This document shows positions 26,913 to 35,827 of a DNA stretch of 64,000 nucleotides, piece after piece. How positions within the stretch are numbered: position 1 is the first letter of the stretch; the number at the start of each line of letters is the position of its first letter. A program made the position numbers and the translations under genes. The notes under the pieces were generated by a model. The model did no database searches. It saw only the letters and a list, made by a program, of their open reading frames with translations, and had not been told where the DNA came from. The stretch comes from Streptococcus australis ATCC 700641 (GTDB lineage Bacteria; Bacillota; Bacilli; Lactobacillales; Streptococcaceae), in NCBI RefSeq assembly GCF_000186465.1, contig NZ_GL636091.1, positions 1,374,981 to 1,438,980 of the forward strand. The letters are read 5' to 3'.

Positions 26913-27641
26913 ATGAAACAACGTAAAAAAATGATAGCAATTGCTCTTTTAGTATTGCTACTTATCTTTAGACCTCAACCTGTATCTGCTATGCACATTA
27001 TGGAAGGCTATCTCCCATTAGTATGGTGTATTGTTTGGTTCTTGTTATTTTTACCATTTTTCATTTTAGGTTTGATAAAAATTAAGAAGATTGTTTCAAA
27101 AGATCCAAATTCAAAAACCATGTTGGCCTTATCCGGTGCCTTTATCTTTATCTTATCCTCATTGAAGATCCCTTCAGTAACAGGATCTAGCTCTCACCCA
27201 ACCGGTGTTGGTTTGGGAACTGCTATGTTTGGGCCATCTGTTATTAGTGTACTAGGAACCATTTGTTTGTTGTTCCAAGCTCTTCTTTTAGCCCATGGTG
27301 GTTTGACAACCCTTGGTGCCAATGCTTTTTCAATGGCTGTAGTTGGTCCTTTTGTCGGATTTGCAGTTTATAAATTCAGTCGTTCTTTGAAACTATCTAA
27401 ACCAGTCTCACTCTTCTTGTGTGCGATGATTGCAGATTTAGCGACTTACGCAACAACTTCCCTTCAACTTGGATTGGTCTTCCCGGATCCAACCACTGGA
27501 TTTGTAGGGTCAACCATTAAGTTCTTAGGAGTCTTTCTAATTACGCAAATTCCAATTGCCATTGTAGAAGGACTACTTACAGTTATCTTCTATAACTTGA
27601 TTTCTGAAAATGCGACAGAAAGAGAGGGGCTCTTCCTATGA
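26913..27641 (+). CDS. cbiM: CbiM, cobalt ECF transporter membrane component, copy 2
   Basis: A 242-residue protein almost identical to copy 1 except in the first 65 residues (KQRKKMIAIALLVLLLIF against KRNNKMLAIAILALLIIF) and one later Ile/Val change. The cleaved signal and the mature Met-His-Ile start are kept, so it should work as a cobalt-binding component. Starts after AAGGAG. Confidence 0.95.
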   Translation: MKQRKKMIAIALLVLLLIFRPQPVSAMHIMEGYLPLVWCIVWFLLFLPFFILGLIKIKKIVSKDPNSKTMLALSGAFIFILSSLKIPSVTGSSSHPTGVGLGTAMFGPSVISVLGTICLLFQALLLAHGGLTTLGANAFSMAVVGPFVGFAVYKFSRSLKLSKPVSLFLCAMIADLATYATTSLQLGLVFPDPTTGFVGSTIKFLGVFLITQIPIAIVEGLLTVIFYNLISENATEREGLFL

Positions 27642-27922
27642 AAAAACAAAAAAATCTTTTGTTATTAGCTGCCATTGTTGTGATTATTGTCGGTGCTTTC
27701 TTATTTGCTCCTAAGGGAGTAGAATATAGTGGTACGGATGATGCTGCAGAAAATGCGATTTCTACTATCCAGAAAGATTATGAACCATGGTTCTCACCTT
27801 TGTTTGAACCACCAGGATCAGAAGTTGAAAGCTTGCTCTTTACCCTTCAAGGTAGTATCGGTGCGGGGATTATCTTTTATGTCATCGGTTACCAAAGAGG
27901 AAAAAAACATCAAGAAAAATAA
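27638..27922 (+). CDS. cbiN: CbiN, cobalt transporter auxiliary component, copy 2
   Basis: A 94-residue protein identical in sequence to copy 1, with only a few silent base changes. Identity is much higher than for the cbiQ and cbiO pairs beside it, pointing to recent gene conversion across cbiM-cbiN. Overlaps cbiM copy 2 by 4 bases. Confidence 0.95.
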   Translation: MKKQKNLLLLAAIVVIIVGAFLFAPKGVEYSGTDDAAENAISTIQKDYEPWFSPLFEPPGSEVESLLFTLQGSIGAGIIFYVIGYQRGKKHQEK

Positions 27923-27956
27923 TTTAGTTTATTAAGTATTTGTATGGGAGGAAACT

Positions 27957-28646
27957 ATGTTTGTGATTGATCGCTATGCTTATAACAACCGTTGGACTGC
28001 AGTTCCAGTGCTGCATAAGTTCAGTTTGTATATTTTGTTAATGGTCATTTCTTTCTCTGGTTTCCTCCCCTTACAAATTCTACTAATTGCTATCATTGTC
28101 CCCTTGACGTGTTATATTGCTAGACTTCCTATTTTAAAATACTTGAGCTGGTTTCGCTATCCATCTATTTTCATTTTATTAAGTATGGCGACTTTTGTCA
28201 TTAGCTATGGTGAAAATAGTCATCAGTTTTTAATGGCCATTCCAGTTGGAAGTCATGGCTATTTAGGAGTTTTTCATTCTTCTGCTAAACAAGTTAGACC
28301 AATTGTTATGAGAATTTACTGTTCTTTAATTTCAACCTATTTTATGGCTTTAACCATTCCCTTTAACCAGATGATGAAGCTTTGTAAAACCCTTCATTTG
28401 CCGGCTATCTTAATGGAATTAATCGTTCTTATGTATCGCTTTATCTTTCTAGTCTTAATCGAATTTTTAACCATTCGAGATACCTTAGATTTGAAGTTTT
28501 CATTTGTCAATAAGAAAAAAAGTTATCTTGGCTGGGGAAGATTAGCCAATACCTTGTTTGTGAAATTATTGGCTGACAATCAACGGTTAAATGAGGTCTT
28601 AAGCTTAAAATTTGCGCAAGCTAAAGAACTCGATGAGGAGGAATAA
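27957..28646 (+). CDS. cbiQ: CbiQ, cobalt ECF transporter T component, copy 2
   Basis: A 229-residue T component. The first 20 residues and the last 80 are close to copy 1; residues about 22-135 carry most differences (for example SLYILLMVISFSGFLPL, SHGYLGVFHSSAKQVRP). All coupling-helix features are kept, so it is likely functional. Confidence 0.93.
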   Translation: MFVIDRYAYNNRWTAVPVLHKFSLYILLMVISFSGFLPLQILLIAIIVPLTCYIARLPILKYLSWFRYPSIFILLSMATFVISYGENSHQFLMAIPVGSHGYLGVFHSSAKQVRPIVMRIYCSLISTYFMALTIPFNQMMKLCKTLHLPAILMELIVLMYRFIFLVLIEFLTIRDTLDLKFSFVNKKKSYLGWGRLANTLFVKLLADNQRLNEVLSLKFAQAKELDEEE

Positions 28647-28650
28647 AAAT

Positions 28651-29466
28651 ATGTTGAAATTAGAGAATATTACGGTTTTGTTTGATGATTTAAAAGCCTT
28701 AGAACATGTGAATATGGAGTTCATGGAAGGTAAAATTACCGGGATCATTGGTACCAATGGTTCAGGGAAATCTACCTTGATGAAGGTGATGACCAAACTG
28801 CTTAAACCCCAAGAAGGTAGTGTTTATTTGGATCAGCAGCTCATTCAAGACAAAAAGAAAGATTTATTTTCCTATCGACAAGAAGTCAATATGGTCTTTC
28901 AAAATCCGGAACAACAACTGTTTTATACCATTGCCAAAGATGACATCGGCATGGCATTAGAGAATTTGGGGTATCCGGAAGAAGAGTGCGAAAAACGAGT
29001 GCGAGAAGCCATTGAGTTAATGGATATCAAAGAGTTGCAGGACCGTCCGGTACAATACTTGAGTTATGGCCAAAAGAAAAAAGTTGCTATTGCAGGAATG
29101 TTGGCCCTCAAACCACGATTTTTGCTCTTAGATGAGCCGACCGCTGGATTGGATCCTAAAGGGCGGGACCAAATGGCCATGATTATGAAAAAACTAGTTT
29201 CTAACGGAACGAGCATTATTGTTACCAGCCACGACATGGATCTTATGTATGATTGTTGTGATTATGCTTACCTGATTAAAAAAGGAAAAATCATGACCCA
29301 AGGGACGAAATACGAAGTATTTCAAAAAGAAGAGATTCTACTGGATGCAGGCCTTTCGGTCCCATGGATTGTCAAACTCCATCAGGCCATCCAAACACCT
29401 TTAGTCGAAAATGAAGAAATTCTGTTTGAACAGTTGAAAGAAGGATATCTATGGCAAAATCATTAA
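28651..29466 (+). CDS. cbiO: CbiO, cobalt ECF transporter ATPase, copy 2
   Basis: A 271-residue ABC ATPase with the same Walker A (GTNGSGKST), LSYGQKKK signature and Walker B as copy 1. The start is ATG 28651, 8 bases after GAGGAGG; upstream in-frame codons would extend into cbiQ. The gene overlaps the real cbiP by 16 bases. Confidence 0.94.
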   Translation: MLKLENITVLFDDLKALEHVNMEFMEGKITGIIGTNGSGKSTLMKVMTKLLKPQEGSVYLDQQLIQDKKKDLFSYRQEVNMVFQNPEQQLFYTIAKDDIGMALENLGYPEEECEKRVREAIELMDIKELQDRPVQYLSYGQKKKVAIAGMLALKPRFLLLDEPTAGLDPKGRDQMAMIMKKLVSNGTSIIVTSHDMDLMYDCCDYAYLIKKGKIMTQGTKYEVFQKEEILLDAGLSVPWIVKLHQAIQTPLVENEEILFEQLKEGYLWQNH

Positions 29467-30950
29467 TGATTCAGGGGACGGCTTCCGATGCAGGTAAAAG
29501 TTTAATTGCCGCGGGTTTGTGTCGTATTTTAAAACAAGATGGTTACACAGTTGTTCCCTTTAAATCCCAAAATATGGCTTTAAATTCTTTTATCACCAAA
29601 AAAGGATTTGAGATGGGGAGAGCTCAGGTCGTACAAGCAGAAGCCGCAGGTATCGATCCAGATGTTCGCATGAATCCTGTCCTACTGAAACCAACTTCGG
29701 ATCGTAAATCCCAAGTTGTTTTTATGGGCAAAGTCCTTAAAGATATGGATGCGGTGGATTACCATGAATTTAAGCAGGAGTTACTGCCTAAAATCAAAGA
29801 AGTCTATCAAGAACTAGACCAGGAATACGACGCCATTATCCTAGAAGGTGCGGGTAGTCCAGCAGAAATCAACTTAAACGAACGCGATATCGTCAATATG
29901 GGAATGGCGCGTCTGGTTGATGCTCCGGTCATCTTAGTTGCTGATATTGACAAGGGAGGAGTATTTGCCTCTATTTATGGTACAATCGAATTAATGCCAG
30001 AAGAGGACCGAAAACGGATCAAAGGGGTTCTGATCAATAAATTTAGGGGAGATGTTGCCCTCCTTCAATCTGGAATCGATATGATCGAAGAGCTTACCCA
30101 CGTGCCTGTCCTAGGTGTGGTCCCTTATGCAGATATCGATATTGATAGTGAGGATAGTGTCGCTTTAGGTAGTAAAGGACGCAGCTTTAATCATGAAAAA
30201 GACCTGGATGTGGCCATTATCACCCTAAAACGCATCTCCAACTTCACAGATTTTCATAGTTTGGAAATTCAACCGGACGTTTCAGTTCGTTATGTCATGC
30301 CAGGGGATGCCATTGGAAATCCGGATCTCTTGATTCTACCTGGAAGCAAAAATACTATCGAAGATATGCAAGTTCTCCAAGATTCAGGGATTGTTGATGA
30401 AATCCGTCAGTGCGCTGATCAGGGTATTCGCATTTTTGGAATTTGTGGGGGCTTCCAACTTTTAGGAAAGAAAATTTCAGATCCAAACCATGTCGAATCA
30501 GAATTGGATGAAATTGAAGGATTGGGACTTCTTGATGTTGAAACCCAGATGCAAGGAACCAAACGCACCACTCAAGTTCAAGCAGAACATGAGGGGCAAC
30601 TCTTGGAAGGTTACGAAATCCATATGGGAGAAACTGAAATTTCAGATCAGGTATCGCCTTTTTCTCGCATTGTTCTTCAGAATGGCGAAGAGACTAGTAG
30701 GTATGATGGTGCCGTTTCACCAGATAAACGAATCCAAGGAACCTATCTTCACGGAGTTTTTGATAATTCTCAATGGACGCGCGATTATTTGAACCAAATC
30801 CGCCTGGAAAAGGGCTTGGAACCTATCACAGATCAGGCGATTGATCTCAAAGAATTTAAGGATTTGCAATATGATAAACTGGCAGCAGTTATTCGTGATG
30901 CAGTCGATATGAAAAAGATTTACCAGATTATGAACGGAGAAGAGCTTTAA
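29451..30950 (+). CDS. cbiP: Cobyric acid synthase
   Basis: A 499-residue enzyme that amidates the b, d, e and g side chains of adenosylcobyrinic acid diamide. N-terminal P-loop-like GTASDAGKSL, then VLLKPTSDRKSQVV; C-terminal glutamine amidotransferase with the nucleophile in GICGGFQLLG (about residue 333) and the HGVFDN histidine region near 430. The intact gene follows the second transporter copy, and its stop overlaps the next start by one base. Confidence 0.97.
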   Translation: MAKSLMIQGTASDAGKSLIAAGLCRILKQDGYTVVPFKSQNMALNSFITKKGFEMGRAQVVQAEAAGIDPDVRMNPVLLKPTSDRKSQVVFMGKVLKDMDAVDYHEFKQELLPKIKEVYQELDQEYDAIILEGAGSPAEINLNERDIVNMGMARLVDAPVILVADIDKGGVFASIYGTIELMPEEDRKRIKGVLINKFRGDVALLQSGIDMIEELTHVPVLGVVPYADIDIDSEDSVALGSKGRSFNHEKDLDVAIITLKRISNFTDFHSLEIQPDVSVRYVMPGDAIGNPDLLILPGSKNTIEDMQVLQDSGIVDEIRQCADQGIRIFGICGGFQLLGKKISDPNHVESELDEIEGLGLLDVETQMQGTKRTTQVQAEHEGQLLEGYEIHMGETEISDQVSPFSRIVLQNGEETSRYDGAVSPDKRIQGTYLHGVFDNSQWTRDYLNQIRLEKGLEPITDQAIDLKEFKDLQYDKLAAVIRDAVDMKKIYQIMNGEEL

Positions 30951-31534
30951 TGAGAATTTACACAAAGTATGGGGATAAAGGGTTTACCCGACTATATGGT
31001 GGGGATCGTGTGTCTAAAACACATATTCGTGTGGAGGCATACGGGACCATGGATGAATTGTGTTCTCAAGTTGGCTACCTGGTATCTGAAATGAAGGAAT
31101 ACAAAGAATTAGATGATATCAGAGAAGAATGTGAAGAGATTCAGCAACATTTATTTGACTGTGGAAGCGATCTTGCTACTCCTAGAGAATTGAGACCATA
31201 CAAACAAAAGGAATCAGATATTACCTTCCTAGAAGAAAAAATGGATGCTTATATGCACATTCCAGAAAAGATTGATCGCTTCATTATTCCTGGCGGCCAT
31301 CGGATCGCCAGTCTCTGTCATGTTGCTCGTACTATGACCCGTCGATTGGAGCGAAAAATGGTTGCTGTCATTGAAGCAGATGAAATGGTCAATGAAGTCG
31401 GCTTGATCTATATCAATCGCTTGTCAGATTACTTCTTTGTCATAGCTCGCTTGGTCAACCATCGCCTAGAAGTCAAAGATACAGTCTATAAACGAAGTGC
31501 TAAGATTTTTAGAGAAAGAAAAGAGGGAGAATAG
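30950..31534 (+). CDS. PduO-type corrinoid adenosyltransferase
   Basis: A 194-residue PduO/MMAB-type ATP:cob(I)alamin adenosyltransferase: YTKYGDKGFTRLYGGDRVSKTHIRVEAYGTMDEL, split over residues 4-37, carries the ATP-binding N-terminus, and ARTMTRRLERKMV near residue 125 is the second conserved block. In this operon it would adenosylate the ring before CbiP and CbiB act. It belongs to a different structural family from EutT. Confidence 0.95.
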   Translation: MRIYTKYGDKGFTRLYGGDRVSKTHIRVEAYGTMDELCSQVGYLVSEMKEYKELDDIREECEEIQQHLFDCGSDLATPRELRPYKQKESDITFLEEKMDAYMHIPEKIDRFIIPGGHRIASLCHVARTMTRRLERKMVAVIEADEMVNEVGLIYINRLSDYFFVIARLVNHRLEVKDTVYKRSAKIFRERKEGE

Positions 31535-31536
31535 TC

Positions 31537-31968
31537 ATGTATCCTGTCATGATGAATATCCAAAATAAACCAGTCGTCATTATTGGTGGGGGAAAAGTAG
31601 CAGCCCGCAAGATTAAGACTTTGTTGTCAGAAGGGGCCAAGGTTACAGTCATTAGTCCTGAAATCAATGAAGTGATTCCTAAATCGCAGGTTGAATGGAT
31701 TCAAAGAAGCTACCAAACTGGGGATTTGGAAGGGGCAAAATTGGTATTTGCCTGCACAGATAACCAGGAAGTCAATAAAAAAGTGATGGAAGAGGCGCAC
31801 CCTAGTCAGTTCGTGAATAATACAGGGGATAAGAAAAATTCCGACTTTTATAATGTTGCAATTGCATCAAATAATGAATTATCCGTCATGATTTCTACCA
31901 ATGGTTTATCTCCATCGCGCTCAAAAGAAGTTAGAAAAAAGATAGAACAACTTTTAGATCAATTATAA
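31537..31968 (+). CDS. Precorrin-2 dehydrogenase (siroheme synthase N-domain)
   Basis: A 143-residue NAD-binding protein with the Rossmann motif VIIGGGKVAARKIKTLL (about residues 14-30) and FVNNTGDKKNSDFYNVA around residue 92, the CysG-N/Met8 family that oxidises precorrin-2 to sirohydrochlorin. It is shorter than stand-alone Met8-type proteins of about 200 residues, keeping the catalytic part only. It feeds CbiK. No siroheme ferrochelatase partner is visible. Confidence 0.9.
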   Translation: MYPVMMNIQNKPVVIIGGGKVAARKIKTLLSEGAKVTVISPEINEVIPKSQVEWIQRSYQTGDLEGAKLVFACTDNQEVNKKVMEEAHPSQFVNNTGDKKNSDFYNVAIASNNELSVMISTNGLSPSRSKEVRKKIEQLLDQL

Positions 31969-31984
31969 GAACGAGGCGGATAGA

Positions 31985-33241
31985 ATGTATTTATTATATG
32001 TTGGTGTCACCCATCGTGTAGCACCCTTATCAGTTTTAGAGCGTGTACATTTTTCTGATGAGGAAAAAATTGCTGCGCTCAAAAAATTAAAAGCAGAAAA
32101 AAGTATTCTGGAGGATGTCATCCTTTCAACCTGTAACCGGACAGAGTTGTACTTAGTTGTTGATCAGTTACATACTGGTCGGTATTATTCCAAGCACTTT
32201 CTAGCGGATTGGTTTCAGATAGATGTTGAAGAATTGGAGCCTTATCTTACGTTTAAAGAGGGCAATGAGGCCTTAGAACATTTATTCCGGGTATCCATCG
32301 GTTTAGATTCCAAGATAGTTGGTGAAACCCAAGTTCTTGGGCAATTAAAGCAGGCCTTTTTGACTGCGCAAGAAACTGGAACTACTGGGATTGTACTTAA
32401 TCAAGCTTTTCGACAAGCAGTGACCTTTGCAAAAAGGATGCATGATGTCTACCGGATAAATGCTCGCCCCATGTCTATTGGGTTAACTTCTTTACAAATG
32501 TTGGATAGGGAAGACCTTGATTATGAAAACACAAAGATCGTTGTCATTGGCTTAGGGGAAATTGGTCAATTGGTGACCAAATATGTGTTACAACGTCCAT
32601 TTAAGTCTATCCGCTTGGTGAACCGCACCCTTTCAAAGGCAGATCCTTATTTAACGGAAGAACGGATTCAGGCCTATTCATGGGATGAGTTGGATGAGGC
32701 CGTAAAGGATGCGGATATTATTTTTACAGCCATAAAGTCAGAAGGCTATATTTTATATCCAGATATGTTGAAAACAGGAGCGATCGTTTTCGACTTGTGT
32801 TTGCCACGGACCTGCCATCCAAATCCTTCCATAACCATTCACAATATTGAAAATATCACCAGTGAATTGGAAACCTTCTTTGAAGAACGAAATGAAATTG
32901 CCAAGAATATCGAAGCAGAGATCTCCAGTGAACTAGTGAGTTTTGAAGAGTGGAAGCAGCAGTTGGGAATTATTCCTCTGATTCAAGAGATTCGAGAAAA
33001 AGCCATTCAGGCTCAAGAATCAGCTATGGAGAGTTTGTTGCGTAAACTACCAGATCTCACTGAACGGGAAAAGAAACAAATTTCCAAGCATATGAAGAGT
33101 ATCATCAATCAAATTTTGAAGGAACCTTTATTGCAACTAAAAGAAATGTCTGTAGGAGAAAATTCAGAATATGACATTGCCTTGATTGCAAAAATATTCG
33201 ATCTTCATAGTGGAAGGGAAGTAAACCATGAGAAGCATTAA
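31985..33241 (+). CDS. hemA: Glutamyl-tRNA reductase
   Basis: A 418-residue HemA. The catalytic cysteine is in LSTCNRTELYLV (about residue 50), the substrate-binding block GETQVLGQLKQAF near 118 and the NADPH-binding VVIGLGEIGQLV near 183. It starts 5-aminolevulinate synthesis from glutamyl-tRNA. It overlaps hemC by 14 bases. In this position it serves corrin synthesis. Confidence 0.97.
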   Translation: MYLLYVGVTHRVAPLSVLERVHFSDEEKIAALKKLKAEKSILEDVILSTCNRTELYLVVDQLHTGRYYSKHFLADWFQIDVEELEPYLTFKEGNEALEHLFRVSIGLDSKIVGETQVLGQLKQAFLTAQETGTTGIVLNQAFRQAVTFAKRMHDVYRINARPMSIGLTSLQMLDREDLDYENTKIVVIGLGEIGQLVTKYVLQRPFKSIRLVNRTLSKADPYLTEERIQAYSWDELDEAVKDADIIFTAIKSEGYILYPDMLKTGAIVFDLCLPRTCHPNPSITIHNIENITSELETFFEERNEIAKNIEAEISSELVSFEEWKQQLGIIPLIQEIREKAIQAQESAMESLLRKLPDLTEREKKQISKHMKSIINQILKEPLLQLKEMSVGENSEYDIALIAKIFDLHSGREVNHEKH

Positions 33242-34151
33242 AGTCGGAACGAGAAAAAGTCAGTTGGCTATGACCCAGACAAAAATGATGGTTGATCGTT
33301 TAAAAGAATGCCATCCTGATGTTGAATTTGAATTGGTACCGTATAAAACTCAAGGGGATCGTTTAGTACATGTTTCCCTTCAAACCATTGGGGGAAAAGG
33401 CGTTTTTGTAAAGGAAATTGAGCAGGCTCTCTTAAATAGAGACATTGATATAGCCATTCATAGTTTAAAAGATGTTCCTTCTATTCTTGTGGATGGCTGT
33501 ACCATTGGGGCAATACCAGAGCGAGAAGATGTCAGAGATTGTCTGATTTATAGAGAAGAAGGCATGACCTTAGCCACTCTTCCTCAAGGAGCAGTTGTAG
33601 GGACCAGTAGTATTCGACGTCAGGTACAACTTCAAAGTTTAAGAAATGATCTTCAATTCAAACCCTTACGTGGAAATATTGATTCTAGAATTCGAAAATT
33701 ACAAGAAGGTGAATGCGATGCAATCGTCCTAGCCGCTGCTGGTTTGAAACGAATTGGTTACTTGGATCAGTCACCCTCTCTGAATATAGAATTTCTAAAT
33801 CCGCACGAATTCATACCTGCGGTTTCACAAGGGGCATTAGCAATTGAATGTCGGGAAGATGATGAGGAAGTCCTGGAAATATTGGCTTCTATCCATGATA
33901 AAGAAGTAGAAAACTGCATCCAATTGGAAAGATGTTTCTTAAGCTTGATGAATGCGGATTGTACCTTCCCAGTAGGAGCACATGCTCAATATATCGATGG
34001 TCACTATCACTTAGAGACTATGTTGGCGGATGCCAAAGATCGTTGCCTTTATGTAGCTCTTACGTCTAAGGATGGTAGCGATCTTCCCAAACGTGCTCTG
34101 GAGCAATTAATGGAAAAAGGAGCCTTAACAGACAAATGGTGGGAAGCTTAA
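33228..34151 (+). CDS. hemC: Hydroxymethylbilane synthase
   Basis: A 307-residue porphobilinogen deaminase. The start IKVGTRKSQLAMTQ, the arginine block VVGTSSIRRQVQL near residue 125, PLRGNIDSRIRKL and the dipyrromethane-binding cysteine in NADCTFPVGAHA (about residue 243) are all present. It overlaps hemA and hemD, so translation is probably coupled. Confidence 0.97.
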   Translation: MRSIKVGTRKSQLAMTQTKMMVDRLKECHPDVEFELVPYKTQGDRLVHVSLQTIGGKGVFVKEIEQALLNRDIDIAIHSLKDVPSILVDGCTIGAIPEREDVRDCLIYREEGMTLATLPQGAVVGTSSIRRQVQLQSLRNDLQFKPLRGNIDSRIRKLQEGECDAIVLAAAGLKRIGYLDQSPSLNIEFLNPHEFIPAVSQGALAIECREDDEEVLEILASIHDKEVENCIQLERCFLSLMNADCTFPVGAHAQYIDGHYHLETMLADAKDRCLYVALTSKDGSDLPKRALEQLMEKGALTDKWWEA

Positions 34152-34861
34152 TTATTTTTACAAGGGAACAGGAACCTTCTGTCGAATTACAAACCCTACT
34201 GTACCAGAACCAAGTAAGATGGATGCATGCACCATTGATTTGCACGCAAGGCAATCCGATTCCACCAATGCTGGATGACAAACTGGACAAAGCTGATTGG
34301 GTCTTCTTTACCAGTGCCAATACCGTCAAATTATTTCTTCCCTATTTGAAACCTGATCTAAAGATTGCGTCGATTGGAAGCCAGACTAGTAAGCTATTAA
34401 AAGAACATGATATTGATGTCACTTTTGAGTCTAGTAGCCAGTATGGAGTTGATTTTATCAAGGAGTGGGCAAGTCGATACGGGTATCATCAAGCTATTTT
34501 GTTCCCACACAGTGATCTTGCTAATCCAACCTATCCAAAAATGTTACAAGAATTGGGGCATGATGTTTATGCTTGGCCCCTCTATCAAACTGTTGCCAAT
34601 CAAGAGGGAATCGCTAAAATAAGAGAGCTTCTATCCTTAAAAGAACCATGTGTATGGACCTTTGCTAGTCCATCAGCCTGGGATGTTTTTTATCAAGAAG
34701 GGCTTTCTTTGCCAAAACATCACCAAATTGGTGTTATTGGAGAGACTACAGCAAAAGCTGTTTTAGATTGTGGTGTTTCCGTAAACTATATTCCTTCAAG
34801 TCCATCAATGGTGAAATTGGTTGAGCTGATCATAAAGGAGATTAAAGAACATGAATTTTAA
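34136..34861 (+). CDS. hemD: Uroporphyrinogen-III synthase
   Basis: A 241-residue HemD. The family is poorly conserved; [14 protein letters not shown] (about residue 53), [11 protein letters not shown] (about 178) and the [13 protein letters not shown] motif near 200 identify it. It closes and inverts ring D of the tetrapyrrole. A second HemD-like domain is fused to CobA at 21161. Confidence 0.93.
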   Translation: MVGSLIIFTREQEPSVELQTLLYQNQVRWMHAPLICTQGNPIPPMLDDKLDKADWVFFTSANTVKLFLPYLKPDLKIASIGSQTSKLLKEHDIDVTFESSSQYGVDFIKEWASRYGYHQAILFPHSDLANPTYPKMLQELGHDVYAWPLYQTVANQEGIAKIRELLSLKEPCVWTFASPSAWDVFYQEGLSLPKHHQIGVIGETTAKAVLDCGVSVNYIPSSPSMVKLVELIIKEIKEHEF

Positions 34862-35819
34862 AAGACATCGTAGACTAAGAAAAAATCCTCTCATGAGAGA
34901 TTTGGTAAGAGAAACGACTCTCAGTGTCAATGACTTTATTCAACCACTCTTTGTAAAGGAGAATCTAGAGCAAAAAGAAGAAGTGGCCTCCATGCCAGGA
35001 GTCTATCAATTTGCCTTAGCAGATCTTCTAGAAGAAGTCGAATCCTGTGTACAACTCGGGATCAAATCCTTTATTATATTTGGGATTCCAGCTGTAAAGG
35101 ATGAAGTTGGTTCAGAGGCCTCTAACCCAGATGGGATTGTTCAAAAAGCTCTTCGCTTGATTAAGCAACACTATCCAGATTTAATTCTCATAGCAGATAC
35201 CTGTCTATGCGAATTTACAAGTCACGGACATTGTGGCATTCTAGATGGTGAAACGGTTGTAAACGATCTTTCTTTGGAACGCTTAGTCCAAGTAGCGATT
35301 AGTCAAGCTGAAGCGGGAGCAGATATCATTGCACCGTCTAATGCCATGGATGGATATGTTGCAGCGATTCGAGAAGGCTTAGACAAGTCTGGCTTTGACA
35401 TGGTACCGATTATGTCTTATTCGGTTAAATTTGCTTCTAGTTTTTATGGACCATTTCGTGATGCTGGTGAGAGTGCTCCGGCATTTGGTGATAGAAAAAC
35501 CTATCAGATGGATCCAGCAAACCGTTTAGAAGCTCTGCGGGAGGCTCAAAGTGATGAAGAAGAAGGAGCAGATTTCCTAATGGTAAAACCAGCTCTTGCC
35601 TTCTTAGATGTCTTAAGAGATTTACGAAATCAAAGCAATCTTCCACTTGTGGCATACAATGTCAGTGGGGAATACAGTATGGTGAAGGCTGCTGCTGCCC
35701 AAGGTTGGATTGATGAGAGAGCAGTGGTCCTGGAAAGTCTCATCGGAATGAAGCGAGCAGGAGCGGATTTAATCATATCTTATTTTGCCAAGGATGTAGC
35801 AGGATATTTGAAAGGCTAG
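34851..35819 (+). CDS. hemB: Delta-aminolevulinic acid dehydratase
   Basis: A 322-residue porphobilinogen synthase. The zinc-type metal site is visible ([17 protein letters not shown], three cysteines), and the two Schiff-base lysines lie in [16 protein letters not shown] and [13 protein letters not shown]. It condenses two 5-aminolevulinates into porphobilinogen. Overlaps hemD by 11 bases. Confidence 0.97.
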   Translation: MNFKRHRRLRKNPLMRDLVRETTLSVNDFIQPLFVKENLEQKEEVASMPGVYQFALADLLEEVESCVQLGIKSFIIFGIPAVKDEVGSEASNPDGIVQKALRLIKQHYPDLILIADTCLCEFTSHGHCGILDGETVVNDLSLERLVQVAISQAEAGADIIAPSNAMDGYVAAIREGLDKSGFDMVPIMSYSVKFASSFYGPFRDAGESAPAFGDRKTYQMDPANRLEALREAQSDEEEGADFLMVKPALAFLDVLRDLRNQSNLPLVAYNVSGEYSMVKAAAAQGWIDERAVVLESLIGMKRAGADLIISYFAKDVAGYLKG

Positions 35820-35827
35820 GTTGAAAA

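Larger units (their letters stand above)
23962..29558 (+). repeat. 2.8-kb tandem duplication: 3' cbiL - cbiMNQO - 5' cbiP
   Basis: Two direct copies, about 23962-26759 and 26760-29558, with a constant offset of 2798-2799 bases from the cbiM starts through to the cbiP starts. The junction at about 26760 fuses a 5' fragment of cbiP to a 3' fragment of cbiL, so the unit ran from inside cbiL to inside cbiP. Identity is uneven: from about 24303/27101 to 25219/28017 (most of cbiM, all of cbiN and the start of cbiQ, intergenic bases included) the copies are nearly identical, whereas cbiO and much of cbiQ differ at many silent positions. Confidence 0.93.
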
